DNA from: Pseudomonas libanensis
Lineage (GTDB): Bacteria; Pseudomonadota; Gammaproteobacteria; Pseudomonadales; Pseudomonadaceae
NCBI RefSeq assembly: GCF_001439685.1
Contig: NZ_JYLH01000013.1
Coordinates: 1-64,000, forward strand
Direction of reading: 5' to 3'
DNA length: 64,000 bases
Shown here: in pieces, positions 42,201-49,954 of the stretch
Numbering within the stretch: the stretch's first letter is position 1
How the letters are laid out: each line of letters starts with the position of its first letter
Notes under the pieces: model-generated
Seen by the model: only the letters and a program-made list of their open reading frames with translations
The model's database searches: none
What the model was told of the DNA's origin: nothing
Position numbers and translations under genes: made by a program

Positions 42201-43370
42201 GTGGCCACCTACTCCCTGGTAATCCGTCGCCTGATGATCTGCTCGGTGACCATCGTGGTCAGCCGCGCCATGACCAGCCCGTTGCTGGCCCTCTGGCTGA
42301 GCACACGCCTGGGCCTCGACCAGCAGGACATCGGCCTGTTGATGGGCACCGCCGTGTTCATCGCCACACTGCTGGGTTTGTACGGCGGCTACATCATCGA
42401 CCGCCTGGAAAAGCGCAAGCTGCTGATCCTGGCCATGCTCTCCAGCTCCATCGGTTTTCTATTGCTGACCTTTGCCAGCAACCTCTACCTCACCACCCTG
42501 ACCCTGGTGATCACTGAAGCCGCGTCGGCGCTGTTCCTGATCGGCTCCAAGGCGATCATCAGCGAGAACCTGCCAGTGGGTGAGCGCGCCAAGGTATTTT
42601 CCCTGCGCTACACCCTGACCAATGTCGGCTACGCAACCGGCCCGATGCTGGGGGTGGTCATCGCCGGACAGTTACCCTGGGCGCCGTTCCTGATTGCCAG
42701 CGCCATTGCCTTTGGCAGCCTGTTCCTGATGATCGGCATTGCACCGACCCGACGGAATGACGGCCATAAACCCCAGAGTTTCCTCAGCACCCTGCGCACG
42801 TTGCGCAACGATCGCACATTGATATTGTTCACTGGCGGCAGCCTGTTGAGCACCATTGTCCATGGCCGCTACACCCTGTATCTGTCGCAGTTTTTGCTGG
42901 TGGCCTACAAACCTGCGCAAGCGTTGAAGATTCTGTCGGCGGTGCTGGCCTGCAACGCCATCACGGTGATTGTGATGCAGTACCAGATCGGTCGGTTCCT
43001 CAAGCGTGAGCAGTTGCGCCACTGGATCGTACTGGGCACCTTGCTGTTTATCGGCGGGTTGATGGGGTTCAGCCAGGCCGACAGCCTGGTCACCTGGTGC
43101 CTGGCGATGTTCGTGTTCACCTTGGGTGAGATGATTATCTACCCTTCTGAGTTCCTGTTTATCGACACCATTGCGCCGGATGCGCTACGGGGTAGTTACT
43201 ACGGTGCTCAGAACCTGGCAGCGTTCGGCGGGGCGATGAGCCCGGTGATTTGTGGCTATCTGCTGATCAACGCTGCACCCACCAGCATGTTCTATGTGCT
43301 GGCCTCGCTCACCGCCATTGGCGGCACCCTGTGTTTCTTGAGTGGCCGACGCGTAGCAGGTTCTTGCTGA
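42201..43370 (+). CDS. MFS transporter
   Basis: A major facilitator, about 389 residues and 12 helices, with the loop 2-3 motif GGYIIDRLEKRKLL. Resemblance to MdtH/YfcJ-type drug exporters is general only. The start is uncertain: reading further upstream would put the N-terminus inside the REPIN, so I use GTG 42201 (VATYSLVIRRLM), with GGAA 13 bases before it; a GTG at 42162 is the alternative. It may be unrelated to the preceding ABC operon because the REPIN probably terminates that transcript. Confidence 0.8.
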   Translation: MATYSLVIRRLMICSVTIVVSRAMTSPLLALWLSTRLGLDQQDIGLLMGTAVFIATLLGLYGGYIIDRLEKRKLLILAMLSSSIGFLLLTFASNLYLTTLTLVITEAASALFLIGSKAIISENLPVGERAKVFSLRYTLTNVGYATGPMLGVVIAGQLPWAPFLIASAIAFGSLFLMIGIAPTRRNDGHKPQSFLSTLRTLRNDRTLILFTGGSLLSTIVHGRYTLYLSQFLLVAYKPAQALKILSAVLACNAITVIVMQYQIGRFLKREQLRHWIVLGTLLFIGGLMGFSQADSLVTWCLAMFVFTLGEMIIYPSEFLFIDTIAPDALRGSYYGAQNLAAFGGAMSPVICGYLLINAAPTSMFYVLASLTAIGGTLCFLSGRRVAGSC

Positions 43371-43386
43371 TATTCAGCTAGGATCC

Positions 43387-43400
43387 CGCTATTAATAGCG
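43387..43400. repeat. 14-bp perfect palindrome
   Basis: CGCTATTAATAGCG lies 24 bp before the gene at 43424 and 17 bp after the MFS stop; a possible operator or small hairpin. Confidence 0.6.
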
Positions 43401-43423
43401 AAACTTCTCACGGACCCGAGCCC

Positions 43424-44371
43424 ATGAAATTCGACACGGCCTACAACCTGAGTCTCGATGACAAATTGTCGATCTACGATGTTCGAGACCTGAATTTCGA
43501 CGAAACCGCCGATTTCGATTCCGACAAGGACAGCTTCCTCTGCCCCAACGATGCCTGCCGCGCCGTGTTCGATGCGAACAATGTGTTGAGTACCTTCAAC
43601 GCCAAGAACGTCAACTACCTGCGCACGCCGCACTTCAAGAACAAACCCGGCACCCGGCATATCGACGGCTGCCGCTATGCCAGCAGCCAAAAGACCGCGA
43701 GCGGCGAAAATGACGACGAGCGCGAGGACAATTTCCCATCGGAATTTGTACTGACACGCCGTCAGTACGAACGTAAAACGCCTGTTATCGGCACCGATGA
43801 AAGCGTCCCACAAGAGCCAACGAAAGCGCCTTCAAACCGTTTTACGACATCCCACAACGACGGCGACACAACCCCGGACAAAACCAGCGTGTTCGCCCAC
43901 CCGGTGGAATGTTATGTATCGAACATTGATGACAAGGACAAGCTCAAGGCCATGCCCTTGAAGATCGGTGAGCACACGGCCACCTACTGGGCGTTTTTCA
44001 AGAGGATCGAATATCTGCAAGACAACAAGGGCTTGATCTACTGGGGCAAGATCAAGGAAATCAAAGACTACACCAGCAGCTTTCGCATCGATTTCGAAAA
44101 GAAGGTGTGGCTCGACAAGAAGCCTTATTCGGTCAACGTCTACCTGAGCAAAAAGCTCATCGAGGGCTATCGCAAGCGCAGCGCATTCCTGGAGCAGATC
44201 AAGGCGGCGGCCAGCAGCGAACGGCCGCTGTACTGCTTCTTCTACGGGGTTACGCCGCAACTCAAGCAGGTGCCCAGCAAGAAAAACCCCGAGCAAACGT
44301 TCGGGGTATTCAGTGCAAATATCGAGAACCTGGATCACTTGATCATCCGGGAAGCGCCAGGGATGGAGTGA
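43424..44371 (+). CDS. Uncharacterised protein with CoiA-like zinc-finger N-terminus (315 aa)
   Basis: Not a family I can name. Residues about 38-82 carry FLCPNDACRAVF then HFKNKPGTRHIDGC, the C-x4-C ... H ... H-x-x-C pattern seen in the zinc-binding N-terminus of CoiA-like proteins and other defence-linked proteins of unknown role. A low-complexity linker (about 90-155, rich in Asp, Glu, Thr) follows. The C-terminal half (about 165-310) is an ordered alpha/beta domain with YWAFFKRIEYLQDNKGLIYWG and PLYCFFYGVTPQ. The ATG has no strong ribosome site. It stands alone. A nucleic-acid-related role is only a guess. Confidence 0.75.
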   Translation: MKFDTAYNLSLDDKLSIYDVRDLNFDETADFDSDKDSFLCPNDACRAVFDANNVLSTFNAKNVNYLRTPHFKNKPGTRHIDGCRYASSQKTASGENDDEREDNFPSEFVLTRRQYERKTPVIGTDESVPQEPTKAPSNRFTTSHNDGDTTPDKTSVFAHPVECYVSNIDDKDKLKAMPLKIGEHTATYWAFFKRIEYLQDNKGLIYWGKIKEIKDYTSSFRIDFEKKVWLDKKPYSVNVYLSKKLIEGYRKRSAFLEQIKAAASSERPLYCFFYGVTPQLKQVPSKKNPEQTFGVFSANIENLDHLIIREAPGME

Positions 44372-44423
44372 CGGGGGGCTGGAACGCCCGGGAAATCATC
44401 CAGATGATGAGCGGTATAAACAA

Positions 44424-44445
44424 CTGTACAAAAACACAGTATAGT
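44424..44445 (+). promoter_or_regulatory. LexA (SOS) box overlapping a promoter
   Basis: CTGTACAAAAACACAG (44424-44439) is CTGT-N8-ACAG, a full LexA-box match. It abuts TATAGT (44440-44445), which with TAAACA 17 bases upstream makes a sigma70 promoter. LexA bound here would cover the spacer. It drives the XRE gene at 44477. Confidence 0.7.
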
Positions 44446-44476
44446 TGCGCTTCAACCGTCGAACCTGGAGAACCCC

Positions 44477-44857
44477 ATGTCCTCTCTGGCAATGAGCTCT
44501 TTCGTAGAACAGCAGATCGTGCTGCATCAATTCACCGCCAAACACTGCGCGCAGGCTCGCGTCATGCTGGGCTGGAGCCGGGAAGAACTGGCTCGCCAGG
44601 CTGGCGTGGCGGTGGAGGCGATTCAACAATTGGAGGGCCACGGCGACATCGACGATCAAACCCGTTTGATCCTGGCGTTTCGCCTCGAGGCTGAAGGGCT
44701 GGTATTTTTCCCGGGGTTCGCGCCGGGGTGGGGCATGACTGCGCGCCGGTTTGACACACCAGCAGCCGAACCCACATCCCAAGGCCTCATGTCTCGGTTG
44801 CTGGGCACAACAACGGCAACAATTGACTCAGCAACGCCTCAACCGAATGGTGCGTAG
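44477..44857 (+). CDS. XRE-family helix-turn-helix protein, SOS-controlled
   Basis: A 126-residue protein with one Cro/CI HTH (about 22-70: QARVMLGWSREELARQAGVA, EAIQQLEGHG). A short C-terminal tail has no known effector domain; a hydrophobic LVFFPGFAPGW patch and a Pro/Thr-rich end follow. The LexA box lies 38-53 bases upstream, so it should be induced by DNA damage. The ATG at 44477 has GGAG 7 bases ahead. Its last 71 bases overlap the 3' end of the kinase gene on the other strand. Confidence 0.82.
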   Translation: MSSLAMSSFVEQQIVLHQFTAKHCAQARVMLGWSREELARQAGVAVEAIQQLEGHGDIDDQTRLILAFRLEAEGLVFFPGFAPGWGMTARRFDTPAAEPTSQGLMSRLLGTTTATIDSATPQPNGA

Positions 44858-45347
44858 AGTCGAGCCGCAGCACCGGGCAACGCAATGGTTTCAACCAGGT
44901 TTCGTGCCGGCGCAGGCTACGTAGGCTGTGGTTGCCAGCATCGTAACGCGCCGCCCAGGCGAGGAATGCGACGCTGTTTTGGTGACGGCTGCCGCCTTCC
45001 AGTATCTGCTCGCCGTAGCGCTCCATCTCCCGCAAGCGCAGGCGGTGCAGGCGCACTTCGGGGTCCAGGCGCAGGAACACTACGTGGGTGAACTGCGGGA
45101 TCATGGCGTCGCCCCAGCCACACAAAGAGCCAGACAGCACCCAGCTTTCATGGCCGGCAGTGTGTTCCTGCAGTAGCTGAATGCGTTCGTCCCGGGGACG
45201 GGCGATGGTGAAGGGTTCCGGGGTTTGCTGCCAGTAATAGAAATCCGAGTCGAAATAGGCAATGTTCAAATGTTCAGCCAAGGCCTTGCCCAAGGTAGTA
45301 GTGCCGGCTCCCGCAGCGCCGAGGATGTGGATTCTGTAACTGTCCAT
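44787..45347 (-). CDS. P-loop AAA/adenylate-kinase-like protein
   Basis: A 186-residue nucleotide-binding protein. Walker A is GAAGAGTTTLGKALA near residue 9, then FDSDFYYWQQTPEPF and a lid-like basic region (RLHRLRLREMERYG). It resembles the small adenylate kinase/FlaR-like proteins found in many bacteria; substrate unknown. ATG 45347 (MDSYRIHILG) is chosen. It is convergent with and overlaps the SOS-controlled XRE gene by 71 bases, so SOS transcription through the XRE gene would be antisense to it. Confidence 0.85.
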   Translation of the reverse strand: MDSYRIHILGAAGAGTTTLGKALAEHLNIAYFDSDFYYWQQTPEPFTIARPRDERIQLLQEHTAGHESWVLSGSLCGWGDAMIPQFTHVVFLRLDPEVRLHRLRLREMERYGEQILEGGSRHQNSVAFLAWAARYDAGNHSLRSLRRHETWLKPLRCPVLRLDSTHHSVEALLSQLLPLLCPATET

Positions 45348-45432
45348 GGCTTTCCCCCCTGGCATGGAGTGTAGCCCGTGACCGCGTCATGCCTGCGATG
45401 GCGAGACGGAGAAATTAAAGTCACCCCTTAGG

Positions 45433-45464
45433 CAACCTCTGCGGGTATCAGCCAGCAGAGGTTG
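45433..45464 (-). terminator. Hairpin after the amidase gene
   Basis: A perfect 10-bp stem CAACCTCTGC/GCAGAGGTTG with a 12-nt loop, 9 bases past the amidase stop. No U-run. Confidence 0.4.
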
Positions 45465-45472
45465 ATACAGAC

Positions 45473-47014
45473 TCACGCGTCAGCGGCGGAGATCTCAACC
45501 GTTTCATCTGCGCCTATCGGGGCCGGCGTGAAGGGAGCCCCTGGCAGAAAAGCCGGTTTCTGGATCGCTTGCGAGGCTAGCTCATAACCATAGGCGACTG
45601 AGAGCAAGGTGGCTTCGCTGTTGCCCGAACCATAAAAGTAGAGTGCGGTCGGCATGCCTTCATCATCCATTCCAGACGGAACCGACAGGCCTGGATAGCC
45701 GGCTGCCGCACTGAAGAAATAATTATGGGATAGGAAGTTCGACACCATGGCGTCGAGTTTGTGTTCCTTTATTGGGTCGTCGACGGTTTTCTGAAAGATG
45801 GGAAGGATCTCCTCCCACAACTTGTCGCGCTGTTCCGAAGTCGTTTCCAGACTGTTGATCAGTTCCAACAGCTTCTGATCAGGCTCACCGGGCTGCTGGT
45901 TGCGCTTGATAAAAGCAATCAGCTCCGAAAGTGATTTGACCGGCAAACCTTCTCGCCCAGCCAGGTAGTCTTCCAGTTGTTGCTTGACCTCTGCGAACAG
46001 CGCTTCGGTGTAACGCTCGTAGGTCTCGTCAGCGACACCCTCTTCCAACGGCCTCACCGGCACCAGGATCGCACCTTGGTCCTTCAACACATCGAGCGCC
46101 TTTTCGTAATGCTTGCGATCTGCGCGTTTGGCCGGGTCCTTGGCCTCCTCCTCGGACAATTCAGGCAAAGGCGTGTAGCCAATTCGCTTACCTTTCAGGG
46201 CGTCGGCATGCAGGCCATCGGTATAGGCATTGGTGCCGCTCATTGCGTTGAGCGCTTGCGCCGCATCACAGACATTACGGGTGAAAGTACCGACCGCATC
46301 CAGGCGTGTACTGGTCATGACGCCCTCGGTGCTGAGCAGTCCTACCGTAGTTTTCAAGCCAAAAACGCCGTTGTAGGCTGCTGGGCTGATAATCGACCCG
46401 TTGGTCTCCAACCCCAAGGCCAAAGGCACATGCCCCTGGGCAACAGCGACTGCTGAACCCGAACTAGAGCCCGCCACATGCCCTCCCAGGCGATGCGGGT
46501 TCAGCGTCTGGCCACCGCGGGAACTCCACCCATCAGCCGGTGATTCAGAGCGAAAGTTGGACAACTCGCTCATATTGGTTTTACCCACAATCACCACCCC
46601 GGCCTTCAACAAATTATCGACAACCTTGGCGTTTCTAGTTGCAGGCGCTCCAACCAACGCCTTCGAGCCTGCGCTGGTCTGCATGCGATCATTGGTTTCA
46701 AATACATCCTTGAGCGCTATCGGTATGCCGTGCAAATGCCCACGCACATGGCCGTTGGCACGCTCCTGATCACGCGCCTTCGCCTCACGGAGGGCATCCG
46801 GGTTTGTTTCCAAAAATGCGTTGCCGCCCTGTAGCCCACGATCAATGTTGGCTATTTGCTTGAGCGAATCCTTCAACAGCGACTGCGCGGTGACACCGCT
46901 TCCCTGGGCCATTTCCACTGACATTTGACAGGCGCTCTTAAAGCCTTGCGGCGGGTTTGAAAGCTCCTGGAACAAGCCTGTCCCCCATCCGCCTGTCGAC
47001 ACGGGTCCGATCAT
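45473..47014 (-). CDS. Amidase signature-family hydrolase
   Basis: A 513-residue AS-family enzyme with the Ser-cisSer-Lys triad visible: Lys in GIPIALKDVFET (about 96-107), Ser pair in HVAGSSSGSAVAVA (about 178-190) and GSIISPAAYNGVFGLK (about 205-220). AS enzymes cleave amides, including fatty-acid amides and nitrile-derived amides; the substrate cannot be read here. A long helical insertion (about 290-410, many Glu/Lys) is larger than in small amidases. The N-terminal ~30 residues are not conserved-looking. It lies 111 bp downstream of an unknown gene on the same strand. Confidence 0.9.
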   Translation of the reverse strand: MIGPVSTGGWGTGLFQELSNPPQGFKSACQMSVEMAQGSGVTAQSLLKDSLKQIANIDRGLQGGNAFLETNPDALREAKARDQERANGHVRGHLHGIPIALKDVFETNDRMQTSAGSKALVGAPATRNAKVVDNLLKAGVVIVGKTNMSELSNFRSESPADGWSSRGGQTLNPHRLGGHVAGSSSGSAVAVAQGHVPLALGLETNGSIISPAAYNGVFGLKTTVGLLSTEGVMTSTRLDAVGTFTRNVCDAAQALNAMSGTNAYTDGLHADALKGKRIGYTPLPELSEEEAKDPAKRADRKHYEKALDVLKDQGAILVPVRPLEEGVADETYERYTEALFAEVKQQLEDYLAGREGLPVKSLSELIAFIKRNQQPGEPDQKLLELINSLETTSEQRDKLWEEILPIFQKTVDDPIKEHKLDAMVSNFLSHNYFFSAAAGYPGLSVPSGMDDEGMPTALYFYGSGNSEATLLSVAYGYELASQAIQKPAFLPGAPFTPAPIGADETVEISAADA

Positions 47015-47038
47015 GAAGTGCCTCTCTACGTGACTGAG

Positions 47039-47066
47039 TGTGAGGGTTATCGGTCGATAACCTCAC
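47039..47066. repeat. Inverted repeat between the unknown gene and the amidase
   Basis: GTGAGGGTTATCG and CGATAACCTCAC form an almost perfect 12-bp stem with a 2-base turn, 25 bases upstream of the amidase start; possible operator or terminator of the upstream gene. Confidence 0.6.
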
Positions 47067-47125
47067 GCCAGTCTAAGCAGCGCCGCCGCCGCACTATTTC
47101 AGGCGAATCCTGCCACGCCGTCCTA

Positions 47126-47851
47126 TCATTCCCCGCTTGACGTAGGCTTCAATACAACCTTTGGTCGTAGGTGGCGATAGGCACGCAACAGGGCCGTCAA
47201 GCGATCCCCCGCCCAACGGGCGCCGTAAAACCAGACTTTCGATCCATCCTCCAGCATTTCGCAGACACTGGGATACCCGCTTCTGCACGCGTTATGAAAC
47301 CCAGCATCCGGATCGTCTGACACCAAGGCATCAAGGCGAAGGCCAGCCACCAGCTCGTCAATTTCGTGACCCGCCTGGCCGCTGTCGCTGCCGCGCTGCA
47401 CGTCTACCGCCACCCATTGCGCACCGGCCTGGCGCAAGGTGTCGAAGACTCGGCGCAAGGCTGCACTGTGTTCGACGAGTTCAGCCTGCTTGCCCTGCAC
47501 ATAACGTTCGGCGTAGCCGAGACGATACCCCGCCAGCTCCAGTGAAGCGGTGAGTGTGGTGTTATTCAATACCAGGGGAACCTCCACCATCACCGGTTCG
47601 GTAGGGTCCATGCCACTGATGGCGATAAGGGATAGCGCGGGGTCACGCACCGGGTTTATCTGGGGGGCCAGGGCGTTATACCCTGGCACGGGTGCAGCGC
47701 CCGTGCGTTGCCCGGCACTAAAAATGATAGAAACCGGAGCGGCGTTGAACAATGGGGCAGGAACGTCGGCAGCGTTGACGGGCACGAGTGAAGGCTGGCC
47801 GATGGCGCAAGGCAAACCCATCTTCCAAAGTTTCTTACAATGGCTATCCAT
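47126..47851 (-). CDS. Hypothetical protein (241 aa)
   Basis: I do not recognise a family. The N-terminal ~90 residues are Pro/Ala-rich and low in charge (PAPLFNAAPVSIIFSAGQ). The middle and C-terminal parts look alpha/beta, with a Tyr/Arg-rich helix (YRLGYAERYVQG) and WVAVDVQRGSD. Residues 160-215 include SDDPDAGFHNACRSGYPSV and KVWFYGARWAGDRL. There is no signal peptide or membrane helix. It is upstream of the amidase on the same strand and may be cotranscribed. Codon use looks similar to the neighbours. Confidence 0.7.
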   Translation of the reverse strand: MDSHCKKLWKMGLPCAIGQPSLVPVNAADVPAPLFNAAPVSIIFSAGQRTGAAPVPGYNALAPQINPVRDPALSLIAISGMDPTEPVMVEVPLVLNNTTLTASLELAGYRLGYAERYVQGKQAELVEHSAALRRVFDTLRQAGAQWVAVDVQRGSDSGQAGHEIDELVAGLRLDALVSDDPDAGFHNACRSGYPSVCEMLEDGSKVWFYGARWAGDRLTALLRAYRHLRPKVVLKPTSSGE

Positions 47852-47958
47852 CGAAATATCCTCCCCGAAATAAAATTCCGGAGATCATCGCACTCTCGTC
47901 TGACGTTTGTCGCAGGGCTGAAATCCTCTGAAAAGCTCTTTTCCTTAATCCCCCTGGC

Positions 47959-49017
47959 TCAGCCTGGGGCCCGCTCGTGCACAAGTTGAGGCTCCACCTC
48001 CAACCACCAGGCACGTCCGCGCTCGGGCAGGTTCAAGCGGAACGCCTGCCCCATCGCCGGGGTGGTGATCGTTACGTTGCGTTCCCAGGCCAGGGCCATG
48101 ATGCGGTCGAAGGGTTCGTGCCAAGCGTGGAATGCCAGGTCGAAGGTGCCGTTGTGGATCGGCAGCAGCCAGCGCCCCTTGAGGTCGATATGCGCCTGCA
48201 GCGTTTGCTCCGGCTGCATGTGTACGTGGGGCCAGTCGACGTTGTAAGCGCCGGTTTCCATCAGGGTCAGGTCAAACGGACCGTATTGCTCGCCGATGCG
48301 TTTGAAACCGTCGAAATAGCCGGTGTCGCCACTGAAAAAAATTCGACGCCCATCGTCGATCATTACCCAGGAGCACCACAGTGTCTGGTTGCTATCAAAC
48401 AGGCCACGTCCGGAAAAGTGCTGCGCCGGGGTGGCGATAAAACGAATGCCGTCCACCTCGGTGCCCTGCCACCAATCCAGCTGGCGGACTTTGCTGGCGT
48501 CTACTCCCCATTTGATCAGCGTGTCGCCGACGCCCAGGGGCGCCAGGAAGTAGTTTGTCTTGTCGGCCAATTGGACCACAGCCTTATGGTCGAGATGGTC
48601 GTAATGGTTGTGGGAAAGAATTACCGCCTCCAGGGGTGGCAACTCTTCAAGGCTGATGGGCGGTTGATGGAAACGCTTGGGGCCGGCCCAACTGAATGGC
48701 GAGGCACGCTCGGCGAATACCGGGTCGGTGACCCAGAATTTACCGCGCATTTTCAGCAGTACGGTCGAATGCCCGAGGCGGTACACGCTGTGATCGGGTG
48801 CGGCCAACAACTGTTCACGGGTCAGGGGCTGCACCGGAATCTGCCCCACCGGCCGTGTAGTGCGCGGCTTGTTGAACAGCATGTTCCAGAAAATACGCAG
48901 GGTCTTGCCCAAGCCGCCGTGCTGCACCGGGGCGTCATTGCTGAAATGCCCCTGGCCCTGCCTGGCAGGCTTGAACGCCACAGGCGCAGGGTCGAGACGG
49001 TTTGAAATCGTGGCCAT
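47959..49017 (-). CDS. Metallo-beta-lactamase-fold hydrolase (NAPE-PLD/UlaG-like)
   Basis: A 352-residue MBL-fold enzyme. Metal motif SHNHYDHLD (about 134-142), then ATPAQHFSGRG, FSGDTGYF and a late LPIHNGTFDLAFH give the full ligand set. The extended N-terminus and QPEQTLQAHIDLKGRWLLPIH region fit the NAPE-phospholipase D-like branch. It is divergent from a TetR gene, with a perfect 16-bp palindrome centred near 49057 between them, so it is probably repressed by that TetR. The substrate is likely a lipid or phosphodiester, by family only. Confidence 0.92.
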   Translation of the reverse strand: MATISNRLDPAPVAFKPARQGQGHFSNDAPVQHGGLGKTLRIFWNMLFNKPRTTRPVGQIPVQPLTREQLLAAPDHSVYRLGHSTVLLKMRGKFWVTDPVFAERASPFSWAGPKRFHQPPISLEELPPLEAVILSHNHYDHLDHKAVVQLADKTNYFLAPLGVGDTLIKWGVDASKVRQLDWWQGTEVDGIRFIATPAQHFSGRGLFDSNQTLWCSWVMIDDGRRIFFSGDTGYFDGFKRIGEQYGPFDLTLMETGAYNVDWPHVHMQPEQTLQAHIDLKGRWLLPIHNGTFDLAFHAWHEPFDRIMALAWERNVTITTPAMGQAFRLNLPERGRAWWLEVEPQLVHERAPG

Positions 49018-49049
49018 TACAGAGTGACTCCTACGGTCCGCTCAAGAAT

Positions 49050-49065
49050 TACACTGCACAGTGTA
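49050..49065. promoter_or_regulatory. Probable TetR operator
   Basis: The perfect palindrome TACACTGCACAGTGTA sits inside a longer imperfect dyad; a further half-site (GAGTGTAATT) lies about 45 bp to the right, near 49106-49115. It is in the 122-bp gap between the divergent MBL and TetR genes, 33 bp from the MBL start. Confidence 0.65.
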
Positions 49066-49139
49066 GTTTCTAGATTGCAACAAAAGCCGGAGCAAGTAAA
49101 CTGCCGAGTGTAATTTCCATTTTGAGTCGAATGCTATCC

Positions 49140-49766
49140 ATGACTGCCCCCAAGCGCCTCACCGAGCGTAAACGCGAAGCCATCGTGGCTGCGGCGATCG
49201 CCGAATTTCGCGAGAACGGCTTCGAGGTCACCAGCATGGACAAAATCGCCGCCACTGCCGGCGTTTCCAAGCGTACGGTGTACAACCACTTCCCCAGCAA
49301 GGAAGAGCTGTTCGCCGAGATCCTCCATCAGCTATGGGCCAGCAGCGTTGCGCAACTGGACGTGAACTACGCCAGCGACCGCCCTTTGCGCGATCAACTG
49401 CGCAGGTTGCTGGAGGCAAAAATGAAGATGATGTCGGACACCAACTTCCTTGACCTGGCACGTGTGGCTATCGCTGCCACCATCCATTCGCCGGACCGCG
49501 CGCAAGACATGGTCAACCGCCTGAGCGCACGGGAGGAAGGCTTTACCCAATGGGTACGCGCCGCCCAGGAAGACGGCCGCCTCACCTGTACCGACCCGGC
49601 TTTCGCTGCCCACCAGATCCAGAGCCTGCTCAAGGCTTTTGCATTTTGGCCGCAGATAACCCTCGGCCAACCCACCCTCGACGCTGCCGCCCAGGCCTGT
49701 GTCATCGAATCGGCCATCGACCTGTTCCTCGCCGGCTACGAAGTCAGCACACCGCGCCCGCGATAA
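49140..49766 (+). CDS. TetR/AcrR-family repressor
   Basis: A 208-residue regulator. The N-terminal HTH (about 8-55) reads REAIVAAAIAEFRENGFE, MDKIAATAGVSKRTVYNHF. The all-helical C-terminal ligand domain resembles the AefR/AmtR-like TetR_C group (LDLARVAIAATIHSPDRA). The ATG 49140 is used; ATG 49131 is an alternative, and neither has a strong ribosome site. Divergent from the MBL hydrolase, which it likely represses together with itself through the palindrome between them. Confidence 0.9.
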   Translation: MTAPKRLTERKREAIVAAAIAEFRENGFEVTSMDKIAATAGVSKRTVYNHFPSKEELFAEILHQLWASSVAQLDVNYASDRPLRDQLRRLLEAKMKMMSDTNFLDLARVAIAATIHSPDRAQDMVNRLSAREEGFTQWVRAAQEDGRLTCTDPAFAAHQIQSLLKAFAFWPQITLGQPTLDAAAQACVIESAIDLFLAGYEVSTPRPR

Positions 49767-49846
49767 CACTTGTTGCGTGGGCGACATTCCAGGTCGTTTT
49801 TGGCGCATTCACCCGCTGTTTTGCGCAAATGGCCTAGAAGGACACT

Positions 49847-49868
49847 GATTATTCCCACAGGAATAATC
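49847..49868. repeat. 22-bp perfect inverted repeat upstream of the cyclase gene
   Basis: GATTATTCC and GGAATAATC flank CACA. It is 87 bp before the diguanylate cyclase start; possible operator for an unknown regulator. Confidence 0.65.
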
Positions 49869-49954
49869 GACAATCGCTCCCATTTGCCGATCATCGGTTC
49901 CGCCCGCTGACGCATGCGACTGTACCCGCACAAAAACAGCTGACCCAGGACACT

